A stretch of 64,000 bases of DNA from an uncultured Chryseobacterium sp. (GTDB taxonomy: Bacteria; Bacteroidota; Bacteroidia; Flavobacteriales; Weeksellaceae), in contig CAJYRQ010000035.1 in assembly GCA_913777465.1 (NCBI GenBank), positions 1-64,000 on the forward strand. Direction: 5' to 3'. Below, in pieces: positions 15,941 through 25,062 of this stretch. The position numbers were made by a program, and so were the translations under genes. Numbering within the stretch: the first letter of the stretch is position 1; the number at the start of each line of letters is the position of its first letter. Under the pieces are notes generated by a model, which was not told the DNA's origin, searched no databases, and worked only from the letters and a program-made list of their open reading frames with translations.

Positions 15941-18757
15941 TTGAAAAGGATCAGTATTTGTCTTATTTTGTTTTTGGGTGTTGCAGAAGTTTCTGCCCAG
16001 AAGGATAGTATTTACATAGAAGCCAAACTGTCTCAGGACAGGAGGATGCTGGATGTGAACGAAGAGATCGTTTATTACAACCATTCTGCAAAAGACCTGG
16101 ATTCTATTAAACTTTTAAATTGGGTCGCAGCCTACAACAGGCGCGGTACAGCTTTGGTATACCGTAAACTGGAAGACCGTAATACCGATCTTCACTTTGC
16201 CAAGCAGAATCAGCTCGGCAAGCTGCTGCAATTACAGGTTAAAAGTTCGGATCAGGAGATTTCTGTAAACAATTTTTCTGAGGAAAATCTTTTTCTTCCG
16301 CTAAAAGAGGTTTTAAAGCCGGGAGAAAAAGTAAAACTGCAACTGCAATACAAAATCCAGCTCCCCGACAGCCGCTTTACAGGCTACGGCGTCTCTGCTG
16401 CCAATACCGCCTTAAAATATTTCTTTATTGTTCCGGATCGTTTCGATCCGGACAATATTTCTCCCCGTAAATATCAGGATATCGAAGAATCGTTAAGTTT
16501 CAACACCTTCTGGACGGTAAACCTGGATCTCCCGGTTAATTATTTTGCAGAAAGCAATTTAAAGCAGACCCAGATCAACTCGTTCAACGGATACCTGGAT
16601 GCGGATCCGGAATTTCTGATCTCTCCCAATGAGTATCCTTCCATTACCGTTGATACCGGAGATATTCATACAAAAGTAAAATTCGGATATAATTTAACAC
16701 CCGAAGAGAAACAGAATCTGGAATTTTATCTCCCGCTGCAGTTAAGTTTTATCAAAGAAACAATAGGTACGCTTCCGGAAAGCATATACATTTCGGAAAA
16801 GTTCAGAAATAAAGAAGATTTTTTCGGGAATAATGACATTACCTTCTGGAAATACCGGTTTAGGCTTTTTACCTCTGCCGAAAATACGGACATGGATTAT
16901 TTCGGAATTGTCTCCAAAAAAGTTCTGGACGAAAGTATTATTACGGATAAGCAGGATTTTCACTGGTTCAAAAACGGACTGAAATCCTATCTTGAAATCC
17001 AGTATCTCAAGAAATTCTATTCCGAAACCAAACTCCTGGGAATGCTGAACGATACCAAAATTTTCGGAATCAAGCCTCTGAAACTGTTTCACGCATCAGA
17101 TGTAAAACTGATTGAACGCTATGGCCTGGCCTACCAGTATATCATGTCGCAGAACCTGGATCAGAAAATTGATGAGAAGTTCGCAGCGCTGAGCAATTTC
17201 AACGATATGGCCATCAGCAGTTTTGAAACCGGAACGCTTTTCAACTACTCCGCAGATAAAATGGGTTATCAGAATTTTGAAAACCTGGTTCAGGACTTTA
17301 TTGCCCGAAACAAAGACCGGGAAACCGATCCAAGGGATTTTCTAAAGGAGCTGGCAGAAAAAGACAAAAGAACCTCTTACCTTTCAGAATTTATCCAGCA
17401 CAAAAACAGGGTCAATTTTAATCTGAAAAGATTCAGGAAAGAGGGAGATTCACTGGCTGTTAAGATTGAGAAAAATACATCGGCCAATATTCCGGTAAAG
17501 CTTAAGACAATCTCACGTGAAGGCCGTACCAAAGAATACTGGGTGGAAACGGAAGAAAATCAGAAAACAAAAACCGTTACGATCCCTGCTGTAGATATTT
17601 ATAAAATAACCCTTAACGATGAGTATATCTTCCCGGAATCCAATTATCGGGACAATTATCTTTACGCCAAAGGTTTATTTTCCAACACAAAAAAAATTAA
17701 GCTTAAGCTGATTAAAGATATTCCGAATCCTGAATTCAACGAGATTTACATCAATCCGCGTGTCCGGTTCAGCAATACCTACGATAAATTCCTGATCGGG
17801 CTTAACTTTAAAAACCAGTCTTTCTTCGATCAGAAGTTTCTGTACTCGCTGACTCCTACTTACAGTACGGGAACCGGGAAACTGACGGGATCGGGAGCTA
17901 TCGCCTACTCTTTTCTACCGGCAGAAAGCCTCATCCGAAGCTTAACGTTCGGTGTTTCGGGATCTTATTTCCATTATGATTATGATCTGGCGTACCGGAA
18001 GGCTTCCATTTACTCCAATTTAAATTTCATGAAAAATCCCCGCAGCACGGTAAGCAGCAGCCTTGGGATTTCATATAATTATTTTGAAAGGGATTTAAGC
18101 CCTCTAATGATTGCCAATAATGATTACGACCGGTATAATCTGTGGAGTGCAGGTTACGGATACAACGACAGCCAGAGCATTCATGAGAAAAGCCTGGGCG
18201 TAAGTACTCAATGGATGGAAGATTTTCATAAAGTAACGGCGGAAGGTTTTTACCGGTGGGAATTTGCACCGAGGCAGAAGCTAAGCGTCCGTTTATTTGC
18301 AGGATATTTCATTAAAAACAATACCCGGAACAACACTTTCAACTATGGAATCTCCAGGGTTTCGGATTACTCCTTTTCCTATAACCTGTTGGGACAAAGT
18401 GCGACAGGCGGAATTTTATCCCAGCAGTTTATTCTGGCGGACGGAGGTTTTAAATCCTTTATTCCGGGAACTGTAAACAAATGGATTACTTCCGTAAATG
18501 TGGACACCAGTGTATGGAAAATTTTCCATGTATACGCTGATGCAGGGATCTATGACAATAAAAACCAGTCGACGAAATTCATCTGGGACAGCGGTGTGAA
18601 AGTAAGGATTATTCCGGATTTCCTCGAAGTGTATCTTCCGGTTCAGTCTTCCCTTGGTTTTGAACCGGCATTTAAAGATTATGGAAAAAGAATACGGTAC
18701 ACCCTTATTCTTAACCTCAGTTCGATTATCAATGCGGCCCGAAGAGGATGGTATTAA
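15941..18757 (+). CDS. M1-peptidase-like outer-membrane protein with degenerate active site, 938 aa
   Basis: TTG start at 15941: a TAA stop lies directly before it in frame, and the signal peptide (KRISICLILFLGVAEVSAQ) begins at once. Residues 20-560 resemble the M1 aminopeptidase fold: a beta-rich N domain (LDVNEEIVYYNHS) and a segment HWFKNGLKSYLE at 341-352 that lines up with the M1 zinc-site helix W-x-x-E-G-x-x-x-Y, but the zinc-binding Glu is Asn and no HExxH is present, so it should be inactive. Residues about 600-938 look like an outer-membrane beta-barrel (alternating aromatic strands, ending RRGWY). Probably a surface or periplasmic binding protein. Single gene. Confidence 0.72.
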   Translation: MKRISICLILFLGVAEVSAQKDSIYIEAKLSQDRRMLDVNEEIVYYNHSAKDLDSIKLLNWVAAYNRRGTALVYRKLEDRNTDLHFAKQNQLGKLLQLQVKSSDQEISVNNFSEENLFLPLKEVLKPGEKVKLQLQYKIQLPDSRFTGYGVSAANTALKYFFIVPDRFDPDNISPRKYQDIEESLSFNTFWTVNLDLPVNYFAESNLKQTQINSFNGYLDADPEFLISPNEYPSITVDTGDIHTKVKFGYNLTPEEKQNLEFYLPLQLSFIKETIGTLPESIYISEKFRNKEDFFGNNDITFWKYRFRLFTSAENTDMDYFGIVSKKVLDESIITDKQDFHWFKNGLKSYLEIQYLKKFYSETKLLGMLNDTKIFGIKPLKLFHASDVKLIERYGLAYQYIMSQNLDQKIDEKFAALSNFNDMAISSFETGTLFNYSADKMGYQNFENLVQDFIARNKDRETDPRDFLKELAEKDKRTSYLSEFIQHKNRVNFNLKRFRKEGDSLAVKIEKNTSANIPVKLKTISREGRTKEYWVETEENQKTKTVTIPAVDIYKITLNDEYIFPESNYRDNYLYAKGLFSNTKKIKLKLIKDIPNPEFNEIYINPRVRFSNTYDKFLIGLNFKNQSFFDQKFLYSLTPTYSTGTGKLTGSGAIAYSFLPAESLIRSLTFGVSGSYFHYDYDLAYRKASIYSNLNFMKNPRSTVSSSLGISYNYFERDLSPLMIANNDYDRYNLWSAGYGYNDSQSIHEKSLGVSTQWMEDFHKVTAEGFYRWEFAPRQKLSVRLFAGYFIKNNTRNNTFNYGISRVSDYSFSYNLLGQSATGGILSQQFILADGGFKSFIPGTVNKWITSVNVDTSVWKIFHVYADAGIYDNKNQSTKFIWDSGVKVRIIPDFLEVYLPVQSSLGFEPAFKDYGKRIRYTLILNLSSIINAARRGWY

Positions 18758-18826
18758 ACCGGATCTGAAATCATATGATATAAATTCCAGCCTGTTGTTA
18801 ACTTAATCTGTTATTTGTTCAATTAT

Positions 18827-18958
18827 TTAGTCCTTGACGATCTGTTGGGATACCGGCGATTTGTTGATCATGCCGGTTACCGTATATTTTCCCTTTGGCA
18901 ATTCGATCAGATTCATCCCGTAGGACATTCTTGTCGGAGACTGTATTACGACTTGTCC
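18827..18958 (-). pseudogene. Detached T9SS sorting domain beyond an in-frame TAG
   Basis: Reading past the TAG of the 240-aa gene in the same frame gives GQVVIQSPTRMSYG, then MNLIELPKGKYTVTG and MINKSPVSQQIVKD, then TAA at 18827. This lines up residue for residue with the sorting tail of the paralog at 19839 (GQLVKTAS...LAKGNYIVTGTVNNKPVSQKILKD). So the sorting domain is intact apart from one stop codon. It would not be made unless the TAG is read through or is a sequencing error. Confidence 0.8.
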
Positions 18959-19681
18959 CTATTCATCATATATTTTTACATTTTCTATCTCGCTGCTGAA
19001 AACAACTTCCTTATTTTCCTTCAGAAAAGGATTTACGATAAAGTTGAATTTAGAATATTCCGGGTCTGCCGGTGTAATCGCAACAGCCGCATTTCCGGCA
19101 GATGAATTCATCGGATAGGCAGGAGCGGTAACAAACTCTACATTATTGCCTGTATTTTCAAATACTCTTTTAAAAGCGGTATTGGCTGCAGAAGCAAAAA
19201 CGGGAACCGCATTTGTTGTTCCATAAGATGCAAGATCAATAATATCATTATTCTGATAATCCCGAACCTGCATAGCTCCTTTTACCAAAGCTATTTTTCC
19301 GGCTCTGTTATCAAGATCGATTCCACCGGAAGAATTTTGCGCCCCGTTGAAATAGGCAACTTCATCCGCAATAAAATCCGGGGCCGGAAGGTCTACCCTT
19401 CCTGCAACATTTACTCCCTCCTGAACCAGGTAACTTTGTCCCGGATTCAACGTGATGTTAGGAAGGATATGGTATTGGGTAAAATTACCGTCAGCAGGAC
19501 CATATTGTACAGTTGTTCCATTCAGAGAAGCTGCTTCGGTACCGATGTTTTTAAGCATGATATAATCATGGCTCAGTGCCAGGTTCGGGCTTCCGCCGCC
19601 GCCGTATATTTCGCTGATGACAATTTGTGCTTTAGTACATACAAGAGAAATAATTCCGATAAGGGTAAAAATTTTTTTCAT
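18959..19681 (-). CDS. Lamin-tail-type secreted protein cut short before its T9SS sorting domain, 240 aa
   Basis: Starts at ATG 19681 (MKKIFTLIGIISLVCTKAQ signal peptide); the longer frame to 19723 would bury the signal. The mature part is a lamin-tail-like (LTD) beta domain: IVISEIYGGGGSPNLALSHDYIMLKNIG...LNPGQSYLVQE, matching the paralog at 19839 (IVINEVYGGGG...FVELINRG...LAPGQKYLIQE). A TAG ends it at ...NVKIYDE, where the paralog continues through SGQLVK. The full sorting tail follows in the same frame (18827-18958). Without it the product would enter the periplasm but not be exported by T9SS. Confidence 0.85.
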   Translation of the reverse strand: MKKIFTLIGIISLVCTKAQIVISEIYGGGGSPNLALSHDYIMLKNIGTEAASLNGTTVQYGPADGNFTQYHILPNITLNPGQSYLVQEGVNVAGRVDLPAPDFIADEVAYFNGAQNSSGGIDLDNRAGKIALVKGAMQVRDYQNNDIIDLASYGTTNAVPVFASAANTAFKRVFENTGNNVEFVTAPAYPMNSSAGNAAVAITPADPEYSKFNFIVNPFLKENKEVVFSSEIENVKIYDE

Positions 19682-19779
19682 GATGATTTTATTTGTGGTT
19701 GCTTTTAAAATTAACAAAAACAATACCAGCAGAATGGATCATTTCCTATTTCAAACATCCTTAAATCTTTCTCAATCAG

Positions 19780-19812
19780 CAAAAAAATCTCCGCTTCAGA
19801 TAAAGCGGAGAT
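19780..19812 (-). terminator. Intrinsic terminator of the lamin-tail T9SS gene at 19839
   Basis: Stem ATCTCCGCTT / AAGCGGAGAT with seven T on the minus strand, 27 bases past the stop. Confidence 0.88.
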
Positions 19813-19838
19813 CATAGTTTGTATGGATATCTAATCTC

Positions 19839-20693
19839 TTAGTCCTTTAAAATTTTCTGGGAAACCGGTTTGTTATTTACCGTACCTGTTACGATGTAGT
19901 TTCCTTTTGCCAGTTCAGCAACGCTTACGGACTCGTTTTCTTTTACAGAAGCTGTTTTCACAAGCTGTCCGCTCATTGTATACACTTTTACATCTTTCAC
20001 TTCAGCACCGAAAGTAATTTCGTTGTTTTTTACGAAAGAGTTCCTGACGAAGTGTCCGTGGGCTTTGGAAAGATCGGAAACGGCCAGGGTTCCTGAAGTT
20101 GAGTTTTGTGGAGTTGGAGCGCCTACTGTAAAATCATTACTATTATTATTGGTATCTACACCATTATTTCGAGAAATCGAAGTAGTATTAGATGGAGCTG
20201 GCGCAGCAGCAGTTCCTTCAAAAGCGTTTCCTGTTCCATAACCAACAAAATCAACGACATTTGCATCAGTAGGTGAAACAACCTGTGATAGATTATTCGC
20301 CAGCGCTATTTTTCCACTAGTACCTGATATATTAAATGGCTGATAAGTTTGTCCGGTAAAGCCAGTGCTTGATGTTGGCACAAAATCAGGAGTAGGCAAT
20401 GCAGCCCCTGTAGCTCCATTAGAGAATTCCTGAATTAAATATTTTTGTCCAGGAGCCAATGTAATATCAGGCAAAGCTTGATATGAATTAAATGTTCCTG
20501 TAGCTGAAGCATACTGGAGTGAAGCACCTGTCAGAGTTACTGTCGTATTACCTCTATTGATAAGTTCAACAAAATCATTGGTATACAATGCTCCTGTATT
20601 TCCGCCTCCGCCATATACCTCGTTAATTACAATTTGCGCATTCATTGATGCAGCTGCTGTAACCAGCCCAAAGAAAGTAAAGATTTTCTTCAT
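19839..20693 (-). CDS. Lamin-tail domain T9SS cargo protein, 284 aa
   Basis: Signal peptide (MKKIFTFFGLVTAAASMNAQ), lamin-tail-like domain opening with IVINEVYGGGGNTGALYTNDFVELINRG and LAPGQKYLIQEFSNG, a Ser/Asn/Thr-rich linker, and a C-terminal T9SS type A sorting domain (VKVYTMSGQLVKTASVKENE...YIVTGTVNNK, last 75 residues). Secreted or surface-bound; LTD proteins often bind nucleic acid or surface partners, but no function can be assigned. The middle of the gene (20100-20580) is more AT-rich than its ends. Own terminator; a paralog lies on each side. Confidence 0.88.
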   Translation of the reverse strand: MKKIFTFFGLVTAAASMNAQIVINEVYGGGGNTGALYTNDFVELINRGNTTVTLTGASLQYASATGTFNSYQALPDITLAPGQKYLIQEFSNGATGAALPTPDFVPTSSTGFTGQTYQPFNISGTSGKIALANNLSQVVSPTDANVVDFVGYGTGNAFEGTAAAPAPSNTTSISRNNGVDTNNNSNDFTVGAPTPQNSTSGTLAVSDLSKAHGHFVRNSFVKNNEITFGAEVKDVKVYTMSGQLVKTASVKENESVSVAELAKGNYIVTGTVNNKPVSQKILKD

Positions 20694-20735
20694 GATTTAA
20701 AATTTAATTATTAATAATTTACAATCGTAAAATTA

Positions 20736-20769
20736 CAAAAAAACTGCCATTTACACATAAATGGCAGTT
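20736..20769 (-). terminator. Intrinsic terminator of the T9SS gene at 20800
   Basis: Stem AACTGCCATTT / AAATGGCAGTT with seven T on the minus strand. Confidence 0.88.
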
Positions 20770-20799
20770 CATATTTAACAAATTGTTAAAATTATTAGA

Positions 20800-21591
20800 T
20801 TATCTCTTTGTAATTTTTTCCGAGATATTTTTCCCGTTTACAGTTCCGGTAACAATATAATTTCCTTCCTTAAGTTCAGCAACGCTTAGAGATTCGTTCT
20901 CTTTTACTGAAGCAGTTTTTACAACCCGTCCCGAAATATCATAAATTTTCACATCAGACTTTGCACCAAAGTTAATTTCAGAACTTACCAATGTATTTTT
21001 TACAAATTGGTTTTTATCAGTTTTGATTTCACTTGTAGCCAATGAACCATTAGCTATACCGGTTACTTTTACATCATCAATTCTGTAATTTCCTGAATTG
21101 CTTGTCACGGTAGACCATCTAAGGCTCAATGTAGACGTATTTGCAGCCTGTGCCGGCAATTGAATCGCAGTACCTCCATTTACAAGAGCCCAGCTTCCGC
21201 TATTTTTGCTATAACTATAGGTTACGGAATTCCATGTAGTTCCATCAATACTCCATTGGAAATCTACATTCGGAGAAAATGTATTTGTACCTCTTCCACC
21301 CCATATAATGGAGATTGTATTATATCCAACAGTTGATAAATTAGAATAAGTCAATGTATGGGTAACTCCGTTTGTCCCCGTTCCTGAAAATACAACATTG
21401 GTTCCTCCGGAAACCCCGCTATATCCTGATGAAGGAACTGAAGTAGTCGCATTCCAGCCATTCGTTGTACTTGTACTTACCCAACCTGAAGGCAAAGTAG
21501 AAGATGTTCCGAAATTTTCCGAAAGAAGAGACGTTTGTGCAAAAGTTAGTCCTGCCAAGCCAAGTAAGGCTAAGAAATAAAGTTTTTTCAT
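20800..21591 (-). CDS. Secreted T9SS cargo with choice-of-anchor-like beta domain, 263 aa
   Basis: Signal peptide MKKLYFLALLGLAGLTFAQ, then a beta-sandwich of about 165 residues (SLLSENFGTSSTLPSGWVS...VDFQWSIDGTTWNSVTYSY...YRIDDVKVTG), the shape of choice-of-anchor / lectin-like domains that often accompany T9SS proteins, then a sorting domain almost the same as the neighbour's (VKIYDISGRVVKTASVKENESLSVAELKEG). No catalytic motif. Third member of a same-strand trio (18959-21591) sharing the tail but with a different front domain, each with its own terminator or stop. Confidence 0.87.
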   Translation of the reverse strand: MKKLYFLALLGLAGLTFAQTSLLSENFGTSSTLPSGWVSTSTTNGWNATTSVPSSGYSGVSGGTNVVFSGTGTNGVTHTLTYSNLSTVGYNTISIIWGGRGTNTFSPNVDFQWSIDGTTWNSVTYSYSKNSGSWALVNGGTAIQLPAQAANTSTLSLRWSTVTSNSGNYRIDDVKVTGIANGSLATSEIKTDKNQFVKNTLVSSEINFGAKSDVKIYDISGRVVKTASVKENESLSVAELKEGNYIVTGTVNGKNISEKITKR

Positions 21592-21741
21592 GATTTAAAA
21601 ATTTAATTATTAATAATTTACATGGCAAAAATAAGTGAAATTTTCATAATAAGACAATAATTAGGTTAAATTTCTGTTAATAATACTAATGTCTTTTCTG
21701 TAAGGTATTTTTAAGTATTTTTACGAATTATTTTCAGAGGC

Positions 21742-24700
21742 TTGCGAAATTATATCCTGATATTCGTGTTGTTTTTTATAGGCTTATTCTCCGGTAATGC
21801 CCAGGTATTCACATGGAAAAATCCGAACCTTCCGCAGGATAGCCTTAAACAGGACAGCATCCGCCAAGACAGTATTTTAGCCGCCCGGTTTGAGCAGGAT
21901 ATTTTTGCAAAAGACACCCTGGATTTCGTAAAGACCAATAACCGGATTATCGTTGATGAAGGCGTGCTTGCAAGAAATGACAAAAAAAGGTTTCTGGGGG
22001 AGCTTAATTCGAAAGGTTCAATTATCCGGGGGATTACTTTCGGGAACAATCAGGGACAGTCGGTGCAAAGTTCTATGGATTTACAGATTTCCGGAAGGCT
22101 TTCCAAGGATGTAACGATTCTCGCCAGTATCTCCGACCACAATTTACCGATCCAGGCAGACGGCTATACGCAGACGCTGGAGGAATTCGATAAGATCTAC
22201 ATGCAGCTTAACATTAAGGATAAATCGATCCTGAGAGCAGGACACCTTGATCTGGTAGAAGCCAAAAATTATTTTGCCAAATACCAGCGGCGAAGCATGG
22301 GCCTTGAGTTCCAGACCGAATTCGGGAAAGAGAATAAAACGTTCGTCGATGTTTCAATGGGGGTAGCCCGGAGTGAATTCCATAGGATCCGTTTTCAGGG
22401 GGTCGAAGGAAACCAGGGGCCTTACCGCCTGACAGGGAAAAACGGCGAACAGTTCATCACCCTGATCTCAGGTTCCGAACAGGTTTTCATCGACGGGATC
22501 CTGATGAAAAGAGGGGAAAACCAGGATTACATTATTAATTATAATACCGGAGAAGTGACCTTTACCAGTTTCCGGCCGATCTTCCAGCAGAATTTCATTA
22601 CCATTTCGTACAATTATGCCAACCGGAATTATTCAAGATACCTGTTTACCGGGAAACTTGAGCATAAAAGGGAAAAACTGAGATTGGGGCTAAACTGGTT
22701 CATGGAAAATGACAATAAAAATGCACCTTTGTCATTGAACCTTTCAGAAGAAGACCAGCAGATCCTGGCTGCGGCGGGAAATGATCCGAATTTGATGTAT
22801 GCACCTTCCGGAGTCGTAACGGAATATGACGTAAACAAAATCCTGTACCGGCTGGTTCAGGATCCCAATGGAAACCATTATGAGTTTTCCACCGATGCCA
22901 CACAAACCCTGTATACGGTTTCCTACACTTATTTCGGAGCCAATCTCGGCGATTATAAAGTTACCCAGACAACCAATAACGGGCGGGTATTCCAATATGC
23001 AGGACCGAATATGGGTGACTACCGGGCAGTAAGGAAGCTGCCTTCCCCACAGAAATCACAGGTCTACTCATTCAATTCCGAATATTTATTGAAAGACGGG
23101 AAAATAGGGGCCGATATTTCCTTAAGCAATTACGATCTGAATTTATTTTCATCCAAAGATTCCGAGCAGAACATCGGCTATGCCTGGAGGGTCTTCGGGA
23201 ATAAAACCTTTACCAAAAACAGCTGGAAAGGAACCCCGAATTTCGAATATCAGTATATCGACCGGCAGTTCCATATCCTCGACCGGATCAACGACGTGGA
23301 GTTCTCCAGGGACTTCAACCTTGCTCAGGAATTCAGCGGACGAACCCAAAACCGGTTTATCTTTAGCTTTTTAAATAAATGGACCAACAAATCGACCCTG
23401 AATTACAGAATCAATTATCTCGACGAACAGGATACCTATAAAGGGATTAAAAACGACCTGGACTTCGGGTGGATCAAAGGGAAATTCTTTACCAAAGGAA
23501 ACCTGTCTTACCTGAATACCAATGCCGTACTTCAGGACACCAAATTCATCAGGGGCGGGGTCTCCACCGAATATACCGGTAAAAAGGGAAGCTGGGCCAT
23601 GGGCGGAAGCATGGAACATAACGAGAAAAAGTACAACGATACGGAGCTAATGGATGTCACCAGCTTCAGCTGGAAAGAAGTGTTCGTACAGAAGAAAGTC
23701 GGCGACAGTTCCAGAACAAAATTATTGGCCAAAGTCTATATGCGGGATAATGACTCGGTGCGTGACAACCGGCTGCAGAGCATGAACAATATTCTAGGAT
23801 TCATGGCCGAAAGCCAGATCATCAAAACCGAGAAAACGACCTTAAATGCCCTGCTTCACTACAGAAAGTTCTTCTACCAGAACCAGGACGTCGATATGTC
23901 GAGAAATAATGATTTCGTGGTAGGAAACATCCTTTACAACCAGCAGCTCTTCAGAAACGGAATGCGTCTGCAGGCTTTCTATGAGCTTGGAAACGGACAG
24001 GAAGCCCAAAGGGAATTCCAGTATATCAAAGTAACGGACGGACAGGGAATTTATAAATGGACGGATTATAACGGCGACGGGGTTCAGCAGCTTGATGAAT
24101 TCGAGATTGCCGAATATTCGGATCTGGCGCAATACATCAGGATTTACACCAATTCCGTACGGTATATTCCTTCCAACAAAAATAAAATCCAGCTGGCTTT
24201 ATTTGTGAATCCGTCGATTGTCTTTAATTCTGAAAATAAATTTTTAAAACGCTGGAATTTCAATATTTCCCTGAATTCCCAAAACTCTTTTTATAAAAGA
24301 GATAAAGTTCTGGTATTGAATCCGTTTGAAAAAAATGAGGACCAGATCCTGAAAAACCAGAATATCCTGGCATCCGTACAGTTCAGCCCGACCGATAAAT
24401 CCGGCTGGAACGGGAACTACCGTTTTATTTCCAATGACAACCTCATCAATGCCAATTTCAGCAATGAAGAACGGGAACAGACGTCTCATTTCCTGAACAT
24501 CGGATATTGGTTTAACAAAGAATTCAGGATCGACTGGGAAAATTCGGTTCACGATCTTCAGAACTCGTCCCAACTGTTTGCGACAAGGGATTACCGTTTG
24601 AATAATTTTGAGACCAAGCCGAAAGCGACCTATAAATTCACCGATGCCATCCAGGCTGAACTCTCTTCCGCATTCCGACAGAAGAAGCGCGTGGACGGAG

Positions 24701-24990
24701 AAGAATTCCTGAAAGCCTTCGATGTTACGGGAACCATCCAGTGGGAACGCAGGAAAACATCCATCAGAGGAAACTTTTCTTTCATCAATAACGATTTCAC
24801 CGGAAACAATTTCAGCATTGTCGGCAACCAGATGCTGGACGGGCTAAAGCCGGGAAAAAACCAGGTGTGGAGTGTATTTATCCAGCAAGCCATCAATTCC
24901 TTCCTTCAACTCAACTTAAACTACGAAGGCAGGAATTCGGGAGAACGGACCATCCATATTGGGAGCATGCAGGTGAAAGCGAGTTTTTAA
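21742..24990 (+). CDS. Large outer-membrane beta-barrel-like protein of unknown function, 1082 aa
   Basis: TTG start; signal peptide RNYILIFVLFFIGLFSGNAQ. A Gln/Asp/Ser linker (QDSLKQDSIRQDSIL) is followed by a conserved-looking N domain with KGSIIRGITFGNNQGQSVQS and DLQISGRLSKDVTILASISD, then INYNTGEVTFTSFRPI, then some 800 residues of alternating aromatic/polar strands typical of an outer-membrane barrel, ending in Phe (QVKASF), the usual BAM signal. It is expected in the outer membrane. I do not recognise a named family. No neighbour gives a function beyond the surface-protein context. Convergent with the beta-helix T9SS gene. Confidence 0.72.
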   Translation: MRNYILIFVLFFIGLFSGNAQVFTWKNPNLPQDSLKQDSIRQDSILAARFEQDIFAKDTLDFVKTNNRIIVDEGVLARNDKKRFLGELNSKGSIIRGITFGNNQGQSVQSSMDLQISGRLSKDVTILASISDHNLPIQADGYTQTLEEFDKIYMQLNIKDKSILRAGHLDLVEAKNYFAKYQRRSMGLEFQTEFGKENKTFVDVSMGVARSEFHRIRFQGVEGNQGPYRLTGKNGEQFITLISGSEQVFIDGILMKRGENQDYIINYNTGEVTFTSFRPIFQQNFITISYNYANRNYSRYLFTGKLEHKREKLRLGLNWFMENDNKNAPLSLNLSEEDQQILAAAGNDPNLMYAPSGVVTEYDVNKILYRLVQDPNGNHYEFSTDATQTLYTVSYTYFGANLGDYKVTQTTNNGRVFQYAGPNMGDYRAVRKLPSPQKSQVYSFNSEYLLKDGKIGADISLSNYDLNLFSSKDSEQNIGYAWRVFGNKTFTKNSWKGTPNFEYQYIDRQFHILDRINDVEFSRDFNLAQEFSGRTQNRFIFSFLNKWTNKSTLNYRINYLDEQDTYKGIKNDLDFGWIKGKFFTKGNLSYLNTNAVLQDTKFIRGGVSTEYTGKKGSWAMGGSMEHNEKKYNDTELMDVTSFSWKEVFVQKKVGDSSRTKLLAKVYMRDNDSVRDNRLQSMNNILGFMAESQIIKTEKTTLNALLHYRKFFYQNQDVDMSRNNDFVVGNILYNQQLFRNGMRLQAFYELGNGQEAQREFQYIKVTDGQGIYKWTDYNGDGVQQLDEFEIAEYSDLAQYIRIYTNSVRYIPSNKNKIQLALFVNPSIVFNSENKFLKRWNFNISLNSQNSFYKRDKVLVLNPFEKNEDQILKNQNILASVQFSPTDKSGWNGNYRFISNDNLINANFSNEEREQTSHFLNIGYWFNKEFRIDWENSVHDLQNSSQLFATRDYRLNNFETKPKATYKFTDAIQAELSSAFRQKKRVDGEEFLKAFDVTGTIQWERRKTSIRGNFSFINNDFTGNNFSIVGNQMLDGLKPGKNQVWSVFIQQAINSFLQLNLNYEGRNSGERTIHIGSMQVKASF

Positions 24991-25015
24991 AATACAAATA
25001 TTTAAACATCAAATC

Positions 25016-25042
25016 AAAAACCCCGGATTTACCGGGGTTTTT
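25016..25042. terminator. Bidirectional terminator between convergent genes
   Basis: AAAAACCCCGG / CCGGGGTTTTT: A-run, GC stem and T-run serve both the 1082-aa gene (+) and the beta-helix gene (-). Confidence 0.9.
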
Positions 25043-25062
25043 AGAGTAATTTATTTTCATTA

